From Streptomyces koelreuteriae (GTDB lineage Bacteria > Actinomycetota > Actinomycetes > Streptomycetales > Streptomycetaceae), in contig NZ_CP075896.1 in NCBI RefSeq assembly GCF_018604545.1, forward strand, positions 7,440,001-7,504,000: a stretch of 64,000 bases of DNA, in the 5' to 3' direction. The number at the start of each line of letters is the position of its first letter. Position 1 is the stretch's first letter. Under the pieces are notes generated by a model that saw only the letters and a program-made list of their open reading frames with translations, did no database searches and was not told the DNA's origin. This document shows, piece by piece, positions 8,665 through 17,432 of this stretch. Both the position numbers and the translations under genes were made by a program.

Positions 8665-10466
8665 GCCTTCTCCTCGATCTCTTCCAGTTCCGCCAGTACG
8701 TCGGTCAGGTCGGCTTCGCCGTTCAGGGCGGCCTCGTCCTCGGTCTCGCGGGTGACGACCGCCCGGTAGCGGGGCTCGGTGCGCACCAGCTCGCGATGGG
8801 CGCCGACCGCGGCGACCTCGCCGTCGTGCAGGAACACGACCCGGTCGGAGCGGTCCAGCAGCAGCGGGGAGGAGGTGAACACCACGGTCGTGCGCCCCGC
8901 GCGCAGCTCCCGCACGCCCTCGGCGATCCGTGCCTCGGTGTGCGAGTCGACGGCCGAGGTCGGCTCGTCCAGGACCAGCACCTCCGGGTCCGTGATCAGC
9001 GACCGGGCGAGCGCGAGCCGCTGGCGCTGCCCGCCGGAAAGGGACCGGCCGCGTTCGGTGATCCGGGCGTCCATGGGGTCGGCGGCGTCCAGCGAGCCCT
9101 GTACGAGCGCCGCCAGCACGTCGTCGCACTGCGCGGCGGCCAGCGCCTCACGCGGCTCCACGGCACCCGACGCGGGTACGTCGAGCAGTTCGCGCAGCGA
9201 GCCGGAGAGCAGCACCGGGTCCTTGTCCTGGACGAGGACGGCCGTACGGGCCGAGTCCAGCGGGAGTTCGTCGAGCGGCACACCGCCGAGCAGCACCGAG
9301 GTGCCCTCCTGCGAGGGGTGTCCGCCCAGCCGTTCCGCCAGCCGGCCCGCCGCGTCCGGGTCGCCGCACACCACGGCGGTGAGCCGGCCAGGGGTCGCGA
9401 GCAGCCCGGTGTCCGGGTCGTACAGGTCTCCGGCGGGGGCCTCGGCGGCGCGGGACCCGGCGGTGTCCGTGGCCCGCTCCAGCGACAGCACGCCCGCCGC
9501 CCGCTTGGCCGAGGGCCGCGAGAAGGAGTACGCCATGGCGATCTCCTCGAAGTGCCGCAGCGGATAGGTCAGGACCATCACCGAGCTGTAGACGGTGACC
9601 AGTTCGCCGACGGTGATCCGGCCCTGGCGGGCCAGCTGCACGCCGTGCCAGACGACGGCGATGAGCAGCAGCCCCGGCAGCAGGACCTGGATCGCGGAGA
9701 TCAGGGACCACATCCGGGCACTGCGCACGGCCGCGTGCCGGACCTCCTGGGAGGCGCTGCGGTAGCGGTCGAGGAACAGTTCCTCGCCGCCGATGCCGCG
9801 CAGCACGCGCAGCCCGGCGACGGTGTCCGAGGCGAGTTCGGTGGCGCGTCCGGCCTTCTCGCGCTGGGTGTCGGCCCGCCGGGTGGCGCGGGGCAGCAGC
9901 GGCAGCACGGCGAGCGCCAGCACGGGCAGGCCGACGGCCACGACCACGCCGAGCGCGGGCTGGTAGACGAGCAGGCCGACGCAGACCAGCACGATGGTGA
10001 CCAGAGCGGCGGTGAACCGCGACAGGGCCTCCACGAACCAGCCGATCTTCTCGACGTCACCCGTGGACACGGCCACGACCTCACCGGCGGCGACGCGCCG
10101 GGTGAGCGCCGAGCCCAGCTGGGCCGCCTTGCGGGCGAGCAGCTGCTGGACGCGGGCGGCCGCCGTGATCCAGTTGGTGATGGCGGTGCGGTGCAGGAAG
10201 GTGTCGCCGACCGCGTTGGTGACGCAGACCAGCGCCAACAGCCCGCCCGCCAGGGCGAGCCGTGTGCCGGAGCGGTCGACGACGGCCTGTACGGCGACTC
10301 CGACGCAGAACGGCAGCGCGGCGACGGAGGCGAAGTGCAGCAGCCCCCAGGCCAGCGACTTGAGCTGTCCGCCCAGTTGATTGCGGAAGAGCCACCACAG
10401 GAATCGGGGACCCGAACGCGCGTCCGGCACGCCGGGGTCGGCGTAGGGAAGGTCTTGAATCTGCAT
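8661..10466 (-). CDS. ABC exporter half-transporter, subunit A (degenerate Walker A)
   Basis: A 601-aa half-transporter with an exporter-type membrane domain and a C-terminal nucleotide-binding domain. The signature LSGGQRQRLALARSL and Walker B VLVLDEPTSAVD are intact, but the P-loop reads CGDPDAAGRL with no Lys, and the H-loop His is replaced (VVFTSSPL). ATG 10466 (MQIQDLPYADPG) is preferred to an ATG 18 codons upstream because a GGGA sequence lies at suitable spacing and the extra residues look non-coding. First gene of a two-gene operon. Heterodimeric exporters with a single consensus ATP site are well known; this pair fits that architecture exactly. Confidence 0.9.
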   Translation of the reverse strand: MQIQDLPYADPGVPDARSGPRFLWWLFRNQLGGQLKSLAWGLLHFASVAALPFCVGVAVQAVVDRSGTRLALAGGLLALVCVTNAVGDTFLHRTAITNWITAAARVQQLLARKAAQLGSALTRRVAAGEVVAVSTGDVEKIGWFVEALSRFTAALVTIVLVCVGLLVYQPALGVVVAVGLPVLALAVLPLLPRATRRADTQREKAGRATELASDTVAGLRVLRGIGGEELFLDRYRSASQEVRHAAVRSARMWSLISAIQVLLPGLLLIAVVWHGVQLARQGRITVGELVTVYSSVMVLTYPLRHFEEIAMAYSFSRPSAKRAAGVLSLERATDTAGSRAAEAPAGDLYDPDTGLLATPGRLTAVVCGDPDAAGRLAERLGGHPSQEGTSVLLGGVPLDELPLDSARTAVLVQDKDPVLLSGSLRELLDVPASGAVEPREALAAAQCDDVLAALVQGSLDAADPMDARITERGRSLSGGQRQRLALARSLITDPEVLVLDEPTSAVDSHTEARIAEGVRELRAGRTTVVFTSSPLLLDRSDRVVFLHDGEVAAVGAHRELVRTEPRYRAVVTRETEDEAALNGEADLTDVLAELEEIEEKA

Positions 10467-10679
10467 GACGTCCCAGTGGCTCGTGTCAGGGGGTATGGAG
10501 GGTTCGGCCGGTGGCAGCAAACCGTGACAGGTTCGCGTCGCGGCGTGGTCGGAGGCAACCGGTTTTACGGTGGGCGGGCGGCATACCGACCGGAACCGGC
10601 CGACAGAGGTGGGAACAGCGCTGTCTCGACGGGCAGTTGCTCATTGCACAGGCGCCGGACTCCCCGTAGAACACCGGCC

Positions 10680-12275
10680 ATGAAGAGACGGATCGTCATG
10701 TCCATGCTTGCCGGGGCGACCCTCCTGACGAGCACCCTCCTCGGAGCCGGTCCCGCCCGGGCGGCCGACGTCCCCGCCGAGTTCGGCACCGACTGGCACG
10801 ACCCGGTCACCGCCGCCCCGCCCGTCGCCAAGCCGTCGGGCAAGTCCTGCGAAGTCACCGTCGCCCAGGCGCAGTTCCGCGACTTCACCCCGTACCGGGG
10901 CACGTACACCCCGCCCGGCGACTGCGGCGACCGCTGGAGCAAGGTGGTGCTGCGGCTCGACGGCAAGGTCAAGGGGCGCCAGTACGACCGCCTCGGCTAT
11001 CTGCACGTCGGCGGCGTGGAGATCTTCCGTACGTCGACGCCGCAGCCCTCGCCCGACGGCATCGAGTGGTCCGTGGAGAAGGACGTCACGCGCTACGGCG
11101 ACACCTTCCGAGGGCGCCAGGACGTCGAGATGCTCATCGGCAACGTCGTCGACGACACCTACACGGGCGTCCTCGACGTCAAGGTCACGCTGACGTTCTA
11201 CGAGGGCCGCCCGGACGGCAAGAGCCCCGACCGGGTCCTCACCCTCGACGACGACTCGGCCCTCACCACCCCGCGCAACAGCGAACGCATCGTCGCCGAG
11301 GTGTACGCCACCGGCTCGGGCGGCGGCTGCGAGGAGTACTGGTACCTCTCGGTGCCCGACCCCGCGCCCTACTCCTGCAAGGCGGGCCGTGGCCCCTACC
11401 GGGAGGTCCAGATCCGTGTGGACGGCCGGCTCGCGGGCATCGCCACGCCGTTCCCGACCGTGTGGACCGGCGGCTGGTCCAACCCGTTCCTCTGGTACGT
11501 GACCCCGGGCCCGCGCGCCTTCGACATCAAGCCGATCACCTACGACCTCACCCCCTTCGCCGGGCTCCTCAACGACGGCCGGCCGCACCGCGTCGAGGTC
11601 TCGGTCGTCGGCGTCCCGGAGGGGCAGGCCGGCTGGAGCACTCCCGTGAACGTCCTCGTCTGGCAGGACGAGCGGCGCGCCCACGTCACCGGGAAGCTCA
11701 CCGCGCACCGGGAGGGCGACCTCACCGACACCTCGGACTACACGCCCGGCGCGGAGCACCGCGTGGACACCGAGGGCGCGCACCGGCTGACCGTCGCCGG
11801 ATACGTGGACACCTCGCACGGCCGCGTCACGACGACCGTCGGCCGCTCGCTCGCCCACACCTCCGAGCACCGCTGGACCGACGGCGAGACGAACGACGGT
11901 CTGGGGGCCGTCTGGACCGACGACGAGTCGGTCACCGTCGACGGGCGCGGACCGGCCCGCAGCACCCGCACCCACCGGACCTACACGATGGACGGCACGA
12001 CCACCCTCGGGGCGGGCGACCGGCTGCGCACCGTACTGGCCCTCGGCGACCGTGCCACCACCGTCGAGACGCGAGGCGGGCGGCGCACCGCCTGGTCGCG
12101 CCTCGACGACTCCTACACGGGCGACGCCACGTACACGGCGAACGTGCCCCGCGACCAGCGGCACGCGGTCGGCACCACGAGCGAGCGCTACCGGCTGTAC
12201 GGCTCACGCGGCTGCTACGACCGCACGCTGACCACGGTTCAGGGGGTGCTCACGGGCGACCGCGACCGGTGCTGA
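10680..12275 (+). CDS. secreted peptide-N4-asparagine amidase A-like protein
   Basis: A 531-aa exported protein. An N-terminal Sec signal (KRR, then a hydrophobic run, then GPARAADVPAE with a likely AxA cleavage site near residue 30) is followed by a PNGase A-like region: conserved WSKVVLRLDGKVKGRQYDRLGYLHVGGVEIFRTSTPQPS near residues 90-130, TGVLDVKVTLTFY, and a second half with ITYDLTPFAGLLNDGRPH. PNGase A-type enzymes release N-glycans from glycopeptides, so a role in scavenging plant or fungal glycoprotein is plausible; bacterial members are poorly characterised. ATG 10680 gives the shortest signal peptide consistent with the KRR motif. Transcribed divergently from the ABC exporter. A 24-bp unit covering the stop codon is tandemly duplicated just downstream. 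Confidence 0.75.
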   Translation: MKRRIVMSMLAGATLLTSTLLGAGPARAADVPAEFGTDWHDPVTAAPPVAKPSGKSCEVTVAQAQFRDFTPYRGTYTPPGDCGDRWSKVVLRLDGKVKGRQYDRLGYLHVGGVEIFRTSTPQPSPDGIEWSVEKDVTRYGDTFRGRQDVEMLIGNVVDDTYTGVLDVKVTLTFYEGRPDGKSPDRVLTLDDDSALTTPRNSERIVAEVYATGSGGGCEEYWYLSVPDPAPYSCKAGRGPYREVQIRVDGRLAGIATPFPTVWTGGWSNPFLWYVTPGPRAFDIKPITYDLTPFAGLLNDGRPHRVEVSVVGVPEGQAGWSTPVNVLVWQDERRAHVTGKLTAHREGDLTDTSDYTPGAEHRVDTEGAHRLTVAGYVDTSHGRVTTTVGRSLAHTSEHRWTDGETNDGLGAVWTDDESVTVDGRGPARSTRTHRTYTMDGTTTLGAGDRLRTVLALGDRATTVETRGGRRTAWSRLDDSYTGDATYTANVPRDQRHAVGTTSERYRLYGSRGCYDRTLTTVQGVLTGDRDRC

Positions 12276-12315
12276 GGGGAGCGGTGTGGCCGGTGCTGAC
12301 GGGAGCGGTGTGGCC
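12268..12315. repeat. 24-bp tandem duplication covering a stop codon
   Basis: The unit GGTGCTGA[G/C]GGGAGCGGTGTGGCC occurs twice head to tail (12268-12291 and 12292-12315) with one mismatch. The first copy contains the TGA of the PNGase A-like gene. Looks like a recent slippage duplication. Confidence 0.8.
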
Positions 12316-12317
12316 AG

Positions 12318-12333
12318 TGTGACATGCGTCACT
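12318..12333. promoter_or_regulatory. CRP-like palindrome upstream of dctA
   Basis: TGTGA-CATGCG-TCACT matches the TGTGA-N6-TCACA arrangement of CRP-family sites at nine of ten positions, and lies ~140 bp before the dicarboxylate carrier start. Binding is inference; the promoter itself was not located. Confidence 0.4.
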
Positions 12334-12474
12334 TAAGCCACTTTTACGTGTCCGAAACATTGCGGTCTTGTGCGCGATCAAGACAGCCTCCAAAGTGTTC
12401 GGTTACGGAAGCAGCTTTCCGTATCGCAGAAGTCCCCTCCGGCCTCTGTGTAGCCCGTCCCCCAAGGAGGCCTC

Positions 12475-13911
12475 GTGCCACCGTCCGTACCGTCTCTGCC
12501 GCGACGTGTCGCACGCACACTGCGTACCTCACTTTTCGCGCAGGTCCTCTGCGCGCTCGTCCTCGGAATCGTCGTCGGAAAGCTGTGGCCGGACACGGCC
12601 ACGGCTCTCCAACCGCTCGGCGACGGTTTCACCCGCCTCATCAAGACCGTGATCTCACCGCTGGTGTTCTGCGTGGTCGTCGTCGGCATCGCCAAGGCCG
12701 GCGATCTGAAGGCCTTCGGCCGGATCGGGGTCAAGGCCCTGATCTGGTTCGAGGTCGCCTCCACGGTCGCCCTGGTCATCGGTCTCCTCGCCGCCAACCT
12801 CGTCGGGCCCGGCAAGGGCATGAACGTCGACCCCGGTTCGCTCGACGCGGCCGCCGTGGAGAAGACGACCGGCGGCGAACATCTGCCCTCGACGACCGAG
12901 TTCCTCCTCCACGCGCTGCCCGAGAGTTTCGTCGGCGCCTTCGCCGACAACGAGCTGCTCCAGGTCCTGATCCTGGCCTGCCTGGTGGGCGCCGCCCTGC
13001 TGCACCTCGGGCACACCAAGGTGCCGAAGATCCTGCCCGCGATCGACCAGGCCCAGGAGGTCATCTTCGCGGTCGTCGGCTTCGTCATGCGCCTGGCGCC
13101 GATCGCCGTGTTCGGTGCGATGGCCCACCTCGTCGGCAACTACGGGCTGGGCGTGATGAAGACGTACGCCAAGCTCATCGTGCTCTGCTATGTCGCGGCG
13201 GCGTTGTTCATCGTGCTGCTCGCCGTCGCCCTGCGCCTGGTGACCGGGCTGAGCCTGTGGAAGTTCCTGCGCTACATCCGCGAGGAGATGCTGCTCGCGC
13301 TCGGTACCGCGTCCACCGAGGCGGTCATGCCGAGGGTGATGCAGAAGCTGCGGCGGGCCGGTGCCCGCGACGACGCCGTGGGCCTCGTGCTGCCCACGGG
13401 TTACTCGTTCAACCTCGACGGAGCCTCGCTCTACCTGTCCATCGGCACGCTGTTCATCGCCCAGGCGGTGGGCGTGGATCTGACCCTGGGTCAGCAGGTC
13501 ACCGTGGTCCTGGTGCTGATGCTGACCAGCAAGGGCATGGCGGGCATCCCCGGCTCTGCGTTCCTCGCCCTGTCCGCGACGGCCTCCTCCCTGGGTGCGA
13601 TTCCGGCCGGAGCGGTCGCCCTGCTGCTCGGCGTGGACCGCATCATGGACTCGATGCGCGTCGTCACGAACCTGCTCGGCAACTGCGTCGCCGTGTTCGC
13701 GGTGTCCCGCTGGGAGGGGGCCCTGGACACCGACCGGGCGAAGAAGACGCTCGACGGTGACTACGCGGCTCCGCCGGAGGGCGGCGACGAGGACGGCGGC
13801 GGGAAGGATGCCGCCGCCGAAACCCCGGCGATCGCACCCACGACAGCCGAGACCCCGGCGTCGGGCATCCCCACCCAGAAGCCCAAGGAGCCCGCCCCCG
13901 AGGTCGGTTGA
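12475..13911 (+). CDS. dctA: DctA-type C4-dicarboxylate carrier
   Basis: A 478-aa DAACS-family (glutamate/dicarboxylate:cation symporter) membrane protein. It shows the family hallmarks: TRLIKTVISPLVFCVVVVGIA in the first third, the serine-rich/HP1 region LGTASTEAVMPRVMQKL, the substrate-motif helix LPTGYSFNLDGASLY and the HP2 segment LTSKGMAGIPGSAFLALSAT followed by GVDRIMDSMRVVTNLLGN. DctA proteins import succinate, fumarate and malate; the MDSMR-type C-terminal helix favours C4-dicarboxylate over glutamate, though this is inference. The tail of ~50 residues is Gly/Pro/Glu-rich and disordered. GTG 12475 follows AAGGAGG at ideal spacing. Transcribed alone and followed by a strong hairpin. 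Confidence 0.87.
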   Translation: MPPSVPSLPRRVARTLRTSLFAQVLCALVLGIVVGKLWPDTATALQPLGDGFTRLIKTVISPLVFCVVVVGIAKAGDLKAFGRIGVKALIWFEVASTVALVIGLLAANLVGPGKGMNVDPGSLDAAAVEKTTGGEHLPSTTEFLLHALPESFVGAFADNELLQVLILACLVGAALLHLGHTKVPKILPAIDQAQEVIFAVVGFVMRLAPIAVFGAMAHLVGNYGLGVMKTYAKLIVLCYVAAALFIVLLAVALRLVTGLSLWKFLRYIREEMLLALGTASTEAVMPRVMQKLRRAGARDDAVGLVLPTGYSFNLDGASLYLSIGTLFIAQAVGVDLTLGQQVTVVLVLMLTSKGMAGIPGSAFLALSATASSLGAIPAGAVALLLGVDRIMDSMRVVTNLLGNCVAVFAVSRWEGALDTDRAKKTLDGDYAAPPEGGDEDGGGKDAAAETPAIAPTTAETPASGIPTQKPKEPAPEVG

Positions 13912-13921
13912 CCGAAACCGA

Positions 13922-13974
13922 ACGGGCCGCGGCCACCGCTCCAGCAGCACGAGCGGCGGCCGCGGCCCGTTTTC
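13922..13974 (+). terminator. strong stem-loop terminator of dctA
   Basis: ACGGGCCGCGGCC.CCGCT, an 11-nt loop, AGCGG.GGCCGCGGCCCGT, followed by TTTT. This is the clearest intrinsic-type terminator in the window, starting 10 bp after the dctA stop. Confidence 0.85.
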
Positions 13975-14119
13975 GTACGCGGCTTGATCGGGGCGCTGAG
14001 CGCCGCAGGGCCCCGGCCCGCCTGGTCGGTGACGCTCTCAACTCCGCCCGGCCGAAACCTGGTTGAAGGGCGAAGCCCTGAGTACTGCCACTCCGCCTCC
14101 CCGCTGATCGGCGAAGCCC

Positions 14120-14569
14120 TCAGCACCGCCCGATCGGCGCCCCGTCGATCAGCGTGTCCAGCAACCCCCCGAGCGCCGCACGCTGATCCCCGGTCAGCGG
14201 TGCGAGGATCTCCTCCGCGGCCGATCTGCGGGCCGCCCGCAGCTCGCGCAGGGCGCCATGGCCGTCGTCCGTGAGCTCGATGCGGATGACCCGCCGGTTC
14301 ACCGGGTCCGGGACCCGCCGCACCTTCCCGCTCGCCTCCAGCGCGTCGACCAGCGTCGTCACGGCCCGGGGCACCACCTCCAGGCGCTCGGCCAGATCGG
14401 CCATGCGCGGCGGCGAACCCCAGTGCGCGAGGGTGCGCAGCAGCCGGGACTGAGCCGGGGTGATACCGAGGTCGCGCTGCTCCAGATGACGCTTCTGGAT
14501 GCGATGCACCCGGCGGGTGAGCCGCAGCAACTGCTCGGCGAGCAGGCCGTCGGGATCGGGCGTGGTCAT
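14120..14569 (-). CDS. MarR-family transcriptional regulator
   Basis: A 149-aa winged-helix regulator. The helix-turn-helix PPRMADLAERLEVVPRAVTTLVDALEASG (residues ~52-80) and wing KVRRVPDPVNRRVIRIELTDDG are typical MarR. It is divergent from an ABC exporter with only 45 bp between the start codons; that gap and the first codon of the transporter contain an inverted repeat CATTGT-N11-ACAATG. The arrangement suggests autoregulation and ligand-released repression of the exporter, as is usual for divergent marR/transporter pairs. Confidence 0.88.
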   Translation of the reverse strand: MTTPDPDGLLAEQLLRLTRRVHRIQKRHLEQRDLGITPAQSRLLRTLAHWGSPPRMADLAERLEVVPRAVTTLVDALEASGKVRRVPDPVNRRVIRIELTDDGHGALRELRAARRSAAEEILAPLTGDQRAALGGLLDTLIDGAPIGRC

Positions 14570-14573
14570 ACGG

Positions 14574-14617
14574 GAACAATATCAGGATGCAGTTCATTGT
14601 GAGTATAGGTAACAATG
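14574..14617. promoter_or_regulatory. candidate MarR operator in divergent promoter
   Basis: CATTGT (14595-14600) and ACAATG (14612-14617) form a perfect inverted repeat; the right arm includes the ATG of the ABC exporter. A third ACAAT half-site lies at 14576-14580, closer to the MarR start. Binding here would block both promoters and the exporter start. Confidence 0.55.
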
Positions 14618-16477
14618 AGCTACGATCCGACCCGCCCGGCGCCCGCCGGTGCCGTACCGCTCTCGAAGGAGCCCATGCCTCCCGATCACGAAACCCCCTG
14701 GACCCCACCCGACGGCTCGAAGGAACAGCCCCGGCAGGTCCGCCGCATCCTCAGACTCTTCCGCCCCTACCGCGGCCGTCTCGCGATCGTCGGCCTGCTG
14801 GTCGGCGCCGCCTCGCTGGTCTCGGTCGCCACGCCCTTCATGCTGAAGGAGATCCTCGACGTCGCGATCCCCGAGGGGCGCACCGGCCTGCTCAGCCTGC
14901 TCGCCCTCGGCATGATCCTCAGCGCCGTCCTCACCAGCGTCTTCGGCGTGCTGCAGACCCTGATCTCCACGACGGTCGGCCAGCGCGTCATGCACGACCT
15001 GCGCACCGCCGTCTACGGCCGGCTCCAGCGCATGTCCCTGGCGTTCTTCACCCGTACGCGCACCGGCGAGGTGCAGTCCCGCATCGCCAACGACATCGGC
15101 GGCATGCAGGCCACCGTCACCTCCACCGCGACCTCCCTGGTCTCCAATCTGACCAGCGTCATCGCGACGATCGTCGCGATGATCGCCCTCGACTGGCGCC
15201 TGACCGTCGTATCCCTGCTGTTGCTGCCGGTGTTCGTGTGGATCAGCCGCCGCGTCGGCAAGGAGCGCCGCAGGATCACCACCCAGCGCCAGAAGCAGAT
15301 GGCCACCATGGCCGCCACGGTCACCGAGTCGCTCTCCGTCAGCGGCATCCTGCTGGGCCGCACGATGGGCCGCTCCGACTCGCTGACGAAGACCTTCGCC
15401 GACGAGTCCGAGGAACTCGTCGACCTGGAGGTGCGGTCGAACATGGCCGGCCGCTGGCGCATGGCCGTGATCACGATCGTGATGGCCGCCCTGCCCGCCG
15501 TCATCTACTGGACCGCCGGCATGGCACTCCAACTGGGCGGCCCCCAGGTCTCCATCGGCACGATCGTCGCGTTCGTCTCGCTCCAGCAGGGCCTGTTCCG
15601 CCCGGCCGTGAGCCTGCTGTCGACCGGTGTCCAGATCCAGACCTCACTCGCCCTCTTCCAGCGCATCTTCGAGTACCTCGATCTGCCCATCGACATCACC
15701 GAGCGCACCGACCCGGTCCGCATCGACCGCGTCAAGGGCGAGGTCCGCTTCGAGAACGTCTCCTTCGGCTACGACGACCAGGGCGGCCCGGTCCTCGACG
15801 CCATCGACCTCACCGTCCCGGCGGGCAGCAGCCTCGCCCTCGTCGGCTCCACCGGCGCCGGCAAGTCCACGCTCGGCTATCTGGTGCCCCGGCTCTACGA
15901 CGTCACCGGCGGCCGCGTCACCCTCGACGGGGTCGACGTCCGCGACCTCGACTTCGACACCCTGGCGCGCGCGGTCGGCGTCGTCTCGCAGGAGACGTAC
16001 CTCTTCCACGCCTCGGTCGCCGACAACCTGCGCTTCGCCAGGCCCGACGCCACCGACGAGGAGTTGTACCGGGCGGCGAAGGCGGCACAGATCCACGACC
16101 ACATCGCGTCCCTGCCCGACGGCTACGACACCGTCGTCGGCGAGCGCGGCCACCGCTTCTCCGGTGGTGAGAAGCAGCGCCTGGCCATCGCGCGCACGAT
16201 TCTGCGCGACCCGCCGGTCCTCATCCTCGACGAGGCCACCAGCGCCCTGGACACCCGGACCGAGGCCGCCGTCCAGGAGGCCATCGACGCCCTGTCGGCC
16301 GACCGCACCACGGTGACCATCGCCCACCGGCTGTCCACGGTGCGGCATGCCGACCAGATCGTGGTCCTCGACACGGGGCGCGCCGTCGAACGCGGCACGC
16401 ACGCAGAACTCCTGGAGCGGGACGGGCGGTACGCGGCACTCGTACGCCGGGATGCCCAACTGGAAGCGACAAGCTGA
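14615..16477 (+). CDS. ABC exporter, homodimer type (ATPase plus permease)
   Basis: A 620-aa half-transporter. After ~45 Pro-rich residues comes a six-helix exporter membrane domain (VRRILRLFRPYRGRL onward), then a nucleotide-binding domain with Walker A GSTGAGKST, Q-loop VVSQETYLF, signature FSGGEKQRL, Walker B VLILDEATSALD and H-loop IAHRLSTV. All catalytic residues are present, so unlike the pair at 6883-10466 it can work as a homodimer. Probably exports a drug or small hydrophobic compound sensed by the divergent MarR. The ATG 14615 lies inside the operator repeat; an AGG sequence about 7 nt upstream is the only visible ribosome-binding site. Confidence 0.9.
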   Translation: MSYDPTRPAPAGAVPLSKEPMPPDHETPWTPPDGSKEQPRQVRRILRLFRPYRGRLAIVGLLVGAASLVSVATPFMLKEILDVAIPEGRTGLLSLLALGMILSAVLTSVFGVLQTLISTTVGQRVMHDLRTAVYGRLQRMSLAFFTRTRTGEVQSRIANDIGGMQATVTSTATSLVSNLTSVIATIVAMIALDWRLTVVSLLLLPVFVWISRRVGKERRRITTQRQKQMATMAATVTESLSVSGILLGRTMGRSDSLTKTFADESEELVDLEVRSNMAGRWRMAVITIVMAALPAVIYWTAGMALQLGGPQVSIGTIVAFVSLQQGLFRPAVSLLSTGVQIQTSLALFQRIFEYLDLPIDITERTDPVRIDRVKGEVRFENVSFGYDDQGGPVLDAIDLTVPAGSSLALVGSTGAGKSTLGYLVPRLYDVTGGRVTLDGVDVRDLDFDTLARAVGVVSQETYLFHASVADNLRFARPDATDEELYRAAKAAQIHDHIASLPDGYDTVVGERGHRFSGGEKQRLAIARTILRDPPVLILDEATSALDTRTEAAVQEAIDALSADRTTVTIAHRLSTVRHADQIVVLDTGRAVERGTHAELLERDGRYAALVRRDAQLEATS

Positions 16478-16520
16478 AGATATGCCAGGTTTGTGACGAA
16501 ATGCGGGTTACCGTGCCCGC

Positions 16521-17399
16521 ATGCAGACGAACACTCCGCCACGGAGCCCCATGCGACTGACGCGCCGGGGCCGTATCGTCCTCGTCGCGACCGGAGCCGT
16601 CCTGGTCGGCACCGCCGTGGCGGTGCCGCTGCTGATCCTGGGCCCCGGGGACGGCGGCGGCCGGACCGCGACCCTGGTGATCCCGGAGGGCTGGCGCGCG
16701 AGCCAGGTCTACGCCGCCGTCGACAAGGCCCTTGCCCTGCCGCCCGGCAGCGCGAAGAAGTCCTTCGCGAAGGCCGCCGCGAAACTGCCGGACGACGCCC
16801 GGGGCAACCCGGAGGGCTACCTCTACCCGGCGACCTATCCGCTCCCCTGGAAGGCCAAGCCGGAGAAGCTCCTGGCGCGGATGGTCGACACCGCGAACGA
16901 GAAGTTCAACGGCGCGCCCATCGCCGCGGGGGCGCAGCGCAACGCCATGAACGTCTACCAGGCCGTCACCATCGCCAGCATCGTCCAGGCGGAGGCGGCC
17001 ACCGCGGACGACATGGGCAAGGTGGCCCGGGTCGTCTTCAACCGCCTCGAACGCGGTATGCCGCTCCAGATGGACTCCACCGTCAACTACGCGCTGGGCC
17101 GCTCCACCCTGCGGACGACGGACAGCGACACCCGCATCGAGAGCCCCTACAACACGTACCAGCGCATGGGTCTGCCGCCCTCACCCATCGACAATCCGGG
17201 CGAGGAGGCGATGCACGCCGCCGTCAACCCGCCCGCGGGCGACTGGCTGTACTTCGTCACGGTCCGGCCGGGCGACACCCGCTTCACCGCGGACTACGCG
17301 GAACACCAGCGCAATGTCGCGGAGTTCAACGCCCAGGTGAAGAGCACGGTCCCGGCGGCGGCCCCTCAGGGGAGCGGGGCACCGCGCGACCAGCCGTGA
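16521..17399 (+). CDS. mltG: MltG-like endolytic transglycosylase, short form
   Basis: A 292-aa membrane-anchored protein. MRLTRRGRIVLVATGAV gives one N-terminal transmembrane segment, followed by a LysM-like IPEGWRASQVYAAVDKA and the YceG/MltG catalytic domain with GYLYPATY, ASIVQAEAA (catalytic Glu), VFNRLERGMPLQMDSTVNYALG, and NTYQRMGLPPSPIDNPGEEA. MltG cleaves nascent glycan strands near the membrane. The protein is shorter than housekeeping MltG and lies away from the usual mltG-aroE region, so it is probably a paralogue. Starts at 16521 or 16551 (MRLTRRGR) are both possible. Confidence 0.85.
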   Translation: MQTNTPPRSPMRLTRRGRIVLVATGAVLVGTAVAVPLLILGPGDGGGRTATLVIPEGWRASQVYAAVDKALALPPGSAKKSFAKAAAKLPDDARGNPEGYLYPATYPLPWKAKPEKLLARMVDTANEKFNGAPIAAGAQRNAMNVYQAVTIASIVQAEAATADDMGKVARVVFNRLERGMPLQMDSTVNYALGRSTLRTTDSDTRIESPYNTYQRMGLPPSPIDNPGEEAMHAAVNPPAGDWLYFVTVRPGDTRFTADYAEHQRNVAEFNAQVKSTVPAAAPQGSGAPRDQP

Positions 17400-17432
17400 A
17401 CGGCCCGCAGCCGACGTCACGTCATGGTGCCG

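Noticed and set aside
6430-8769. Long plus-strand frame across the repeats and the ABC gene
   Set aside because: Antisense to a clear ABC exporter and low-complexity Pro/Gly/Ala upstream; no start or domain.
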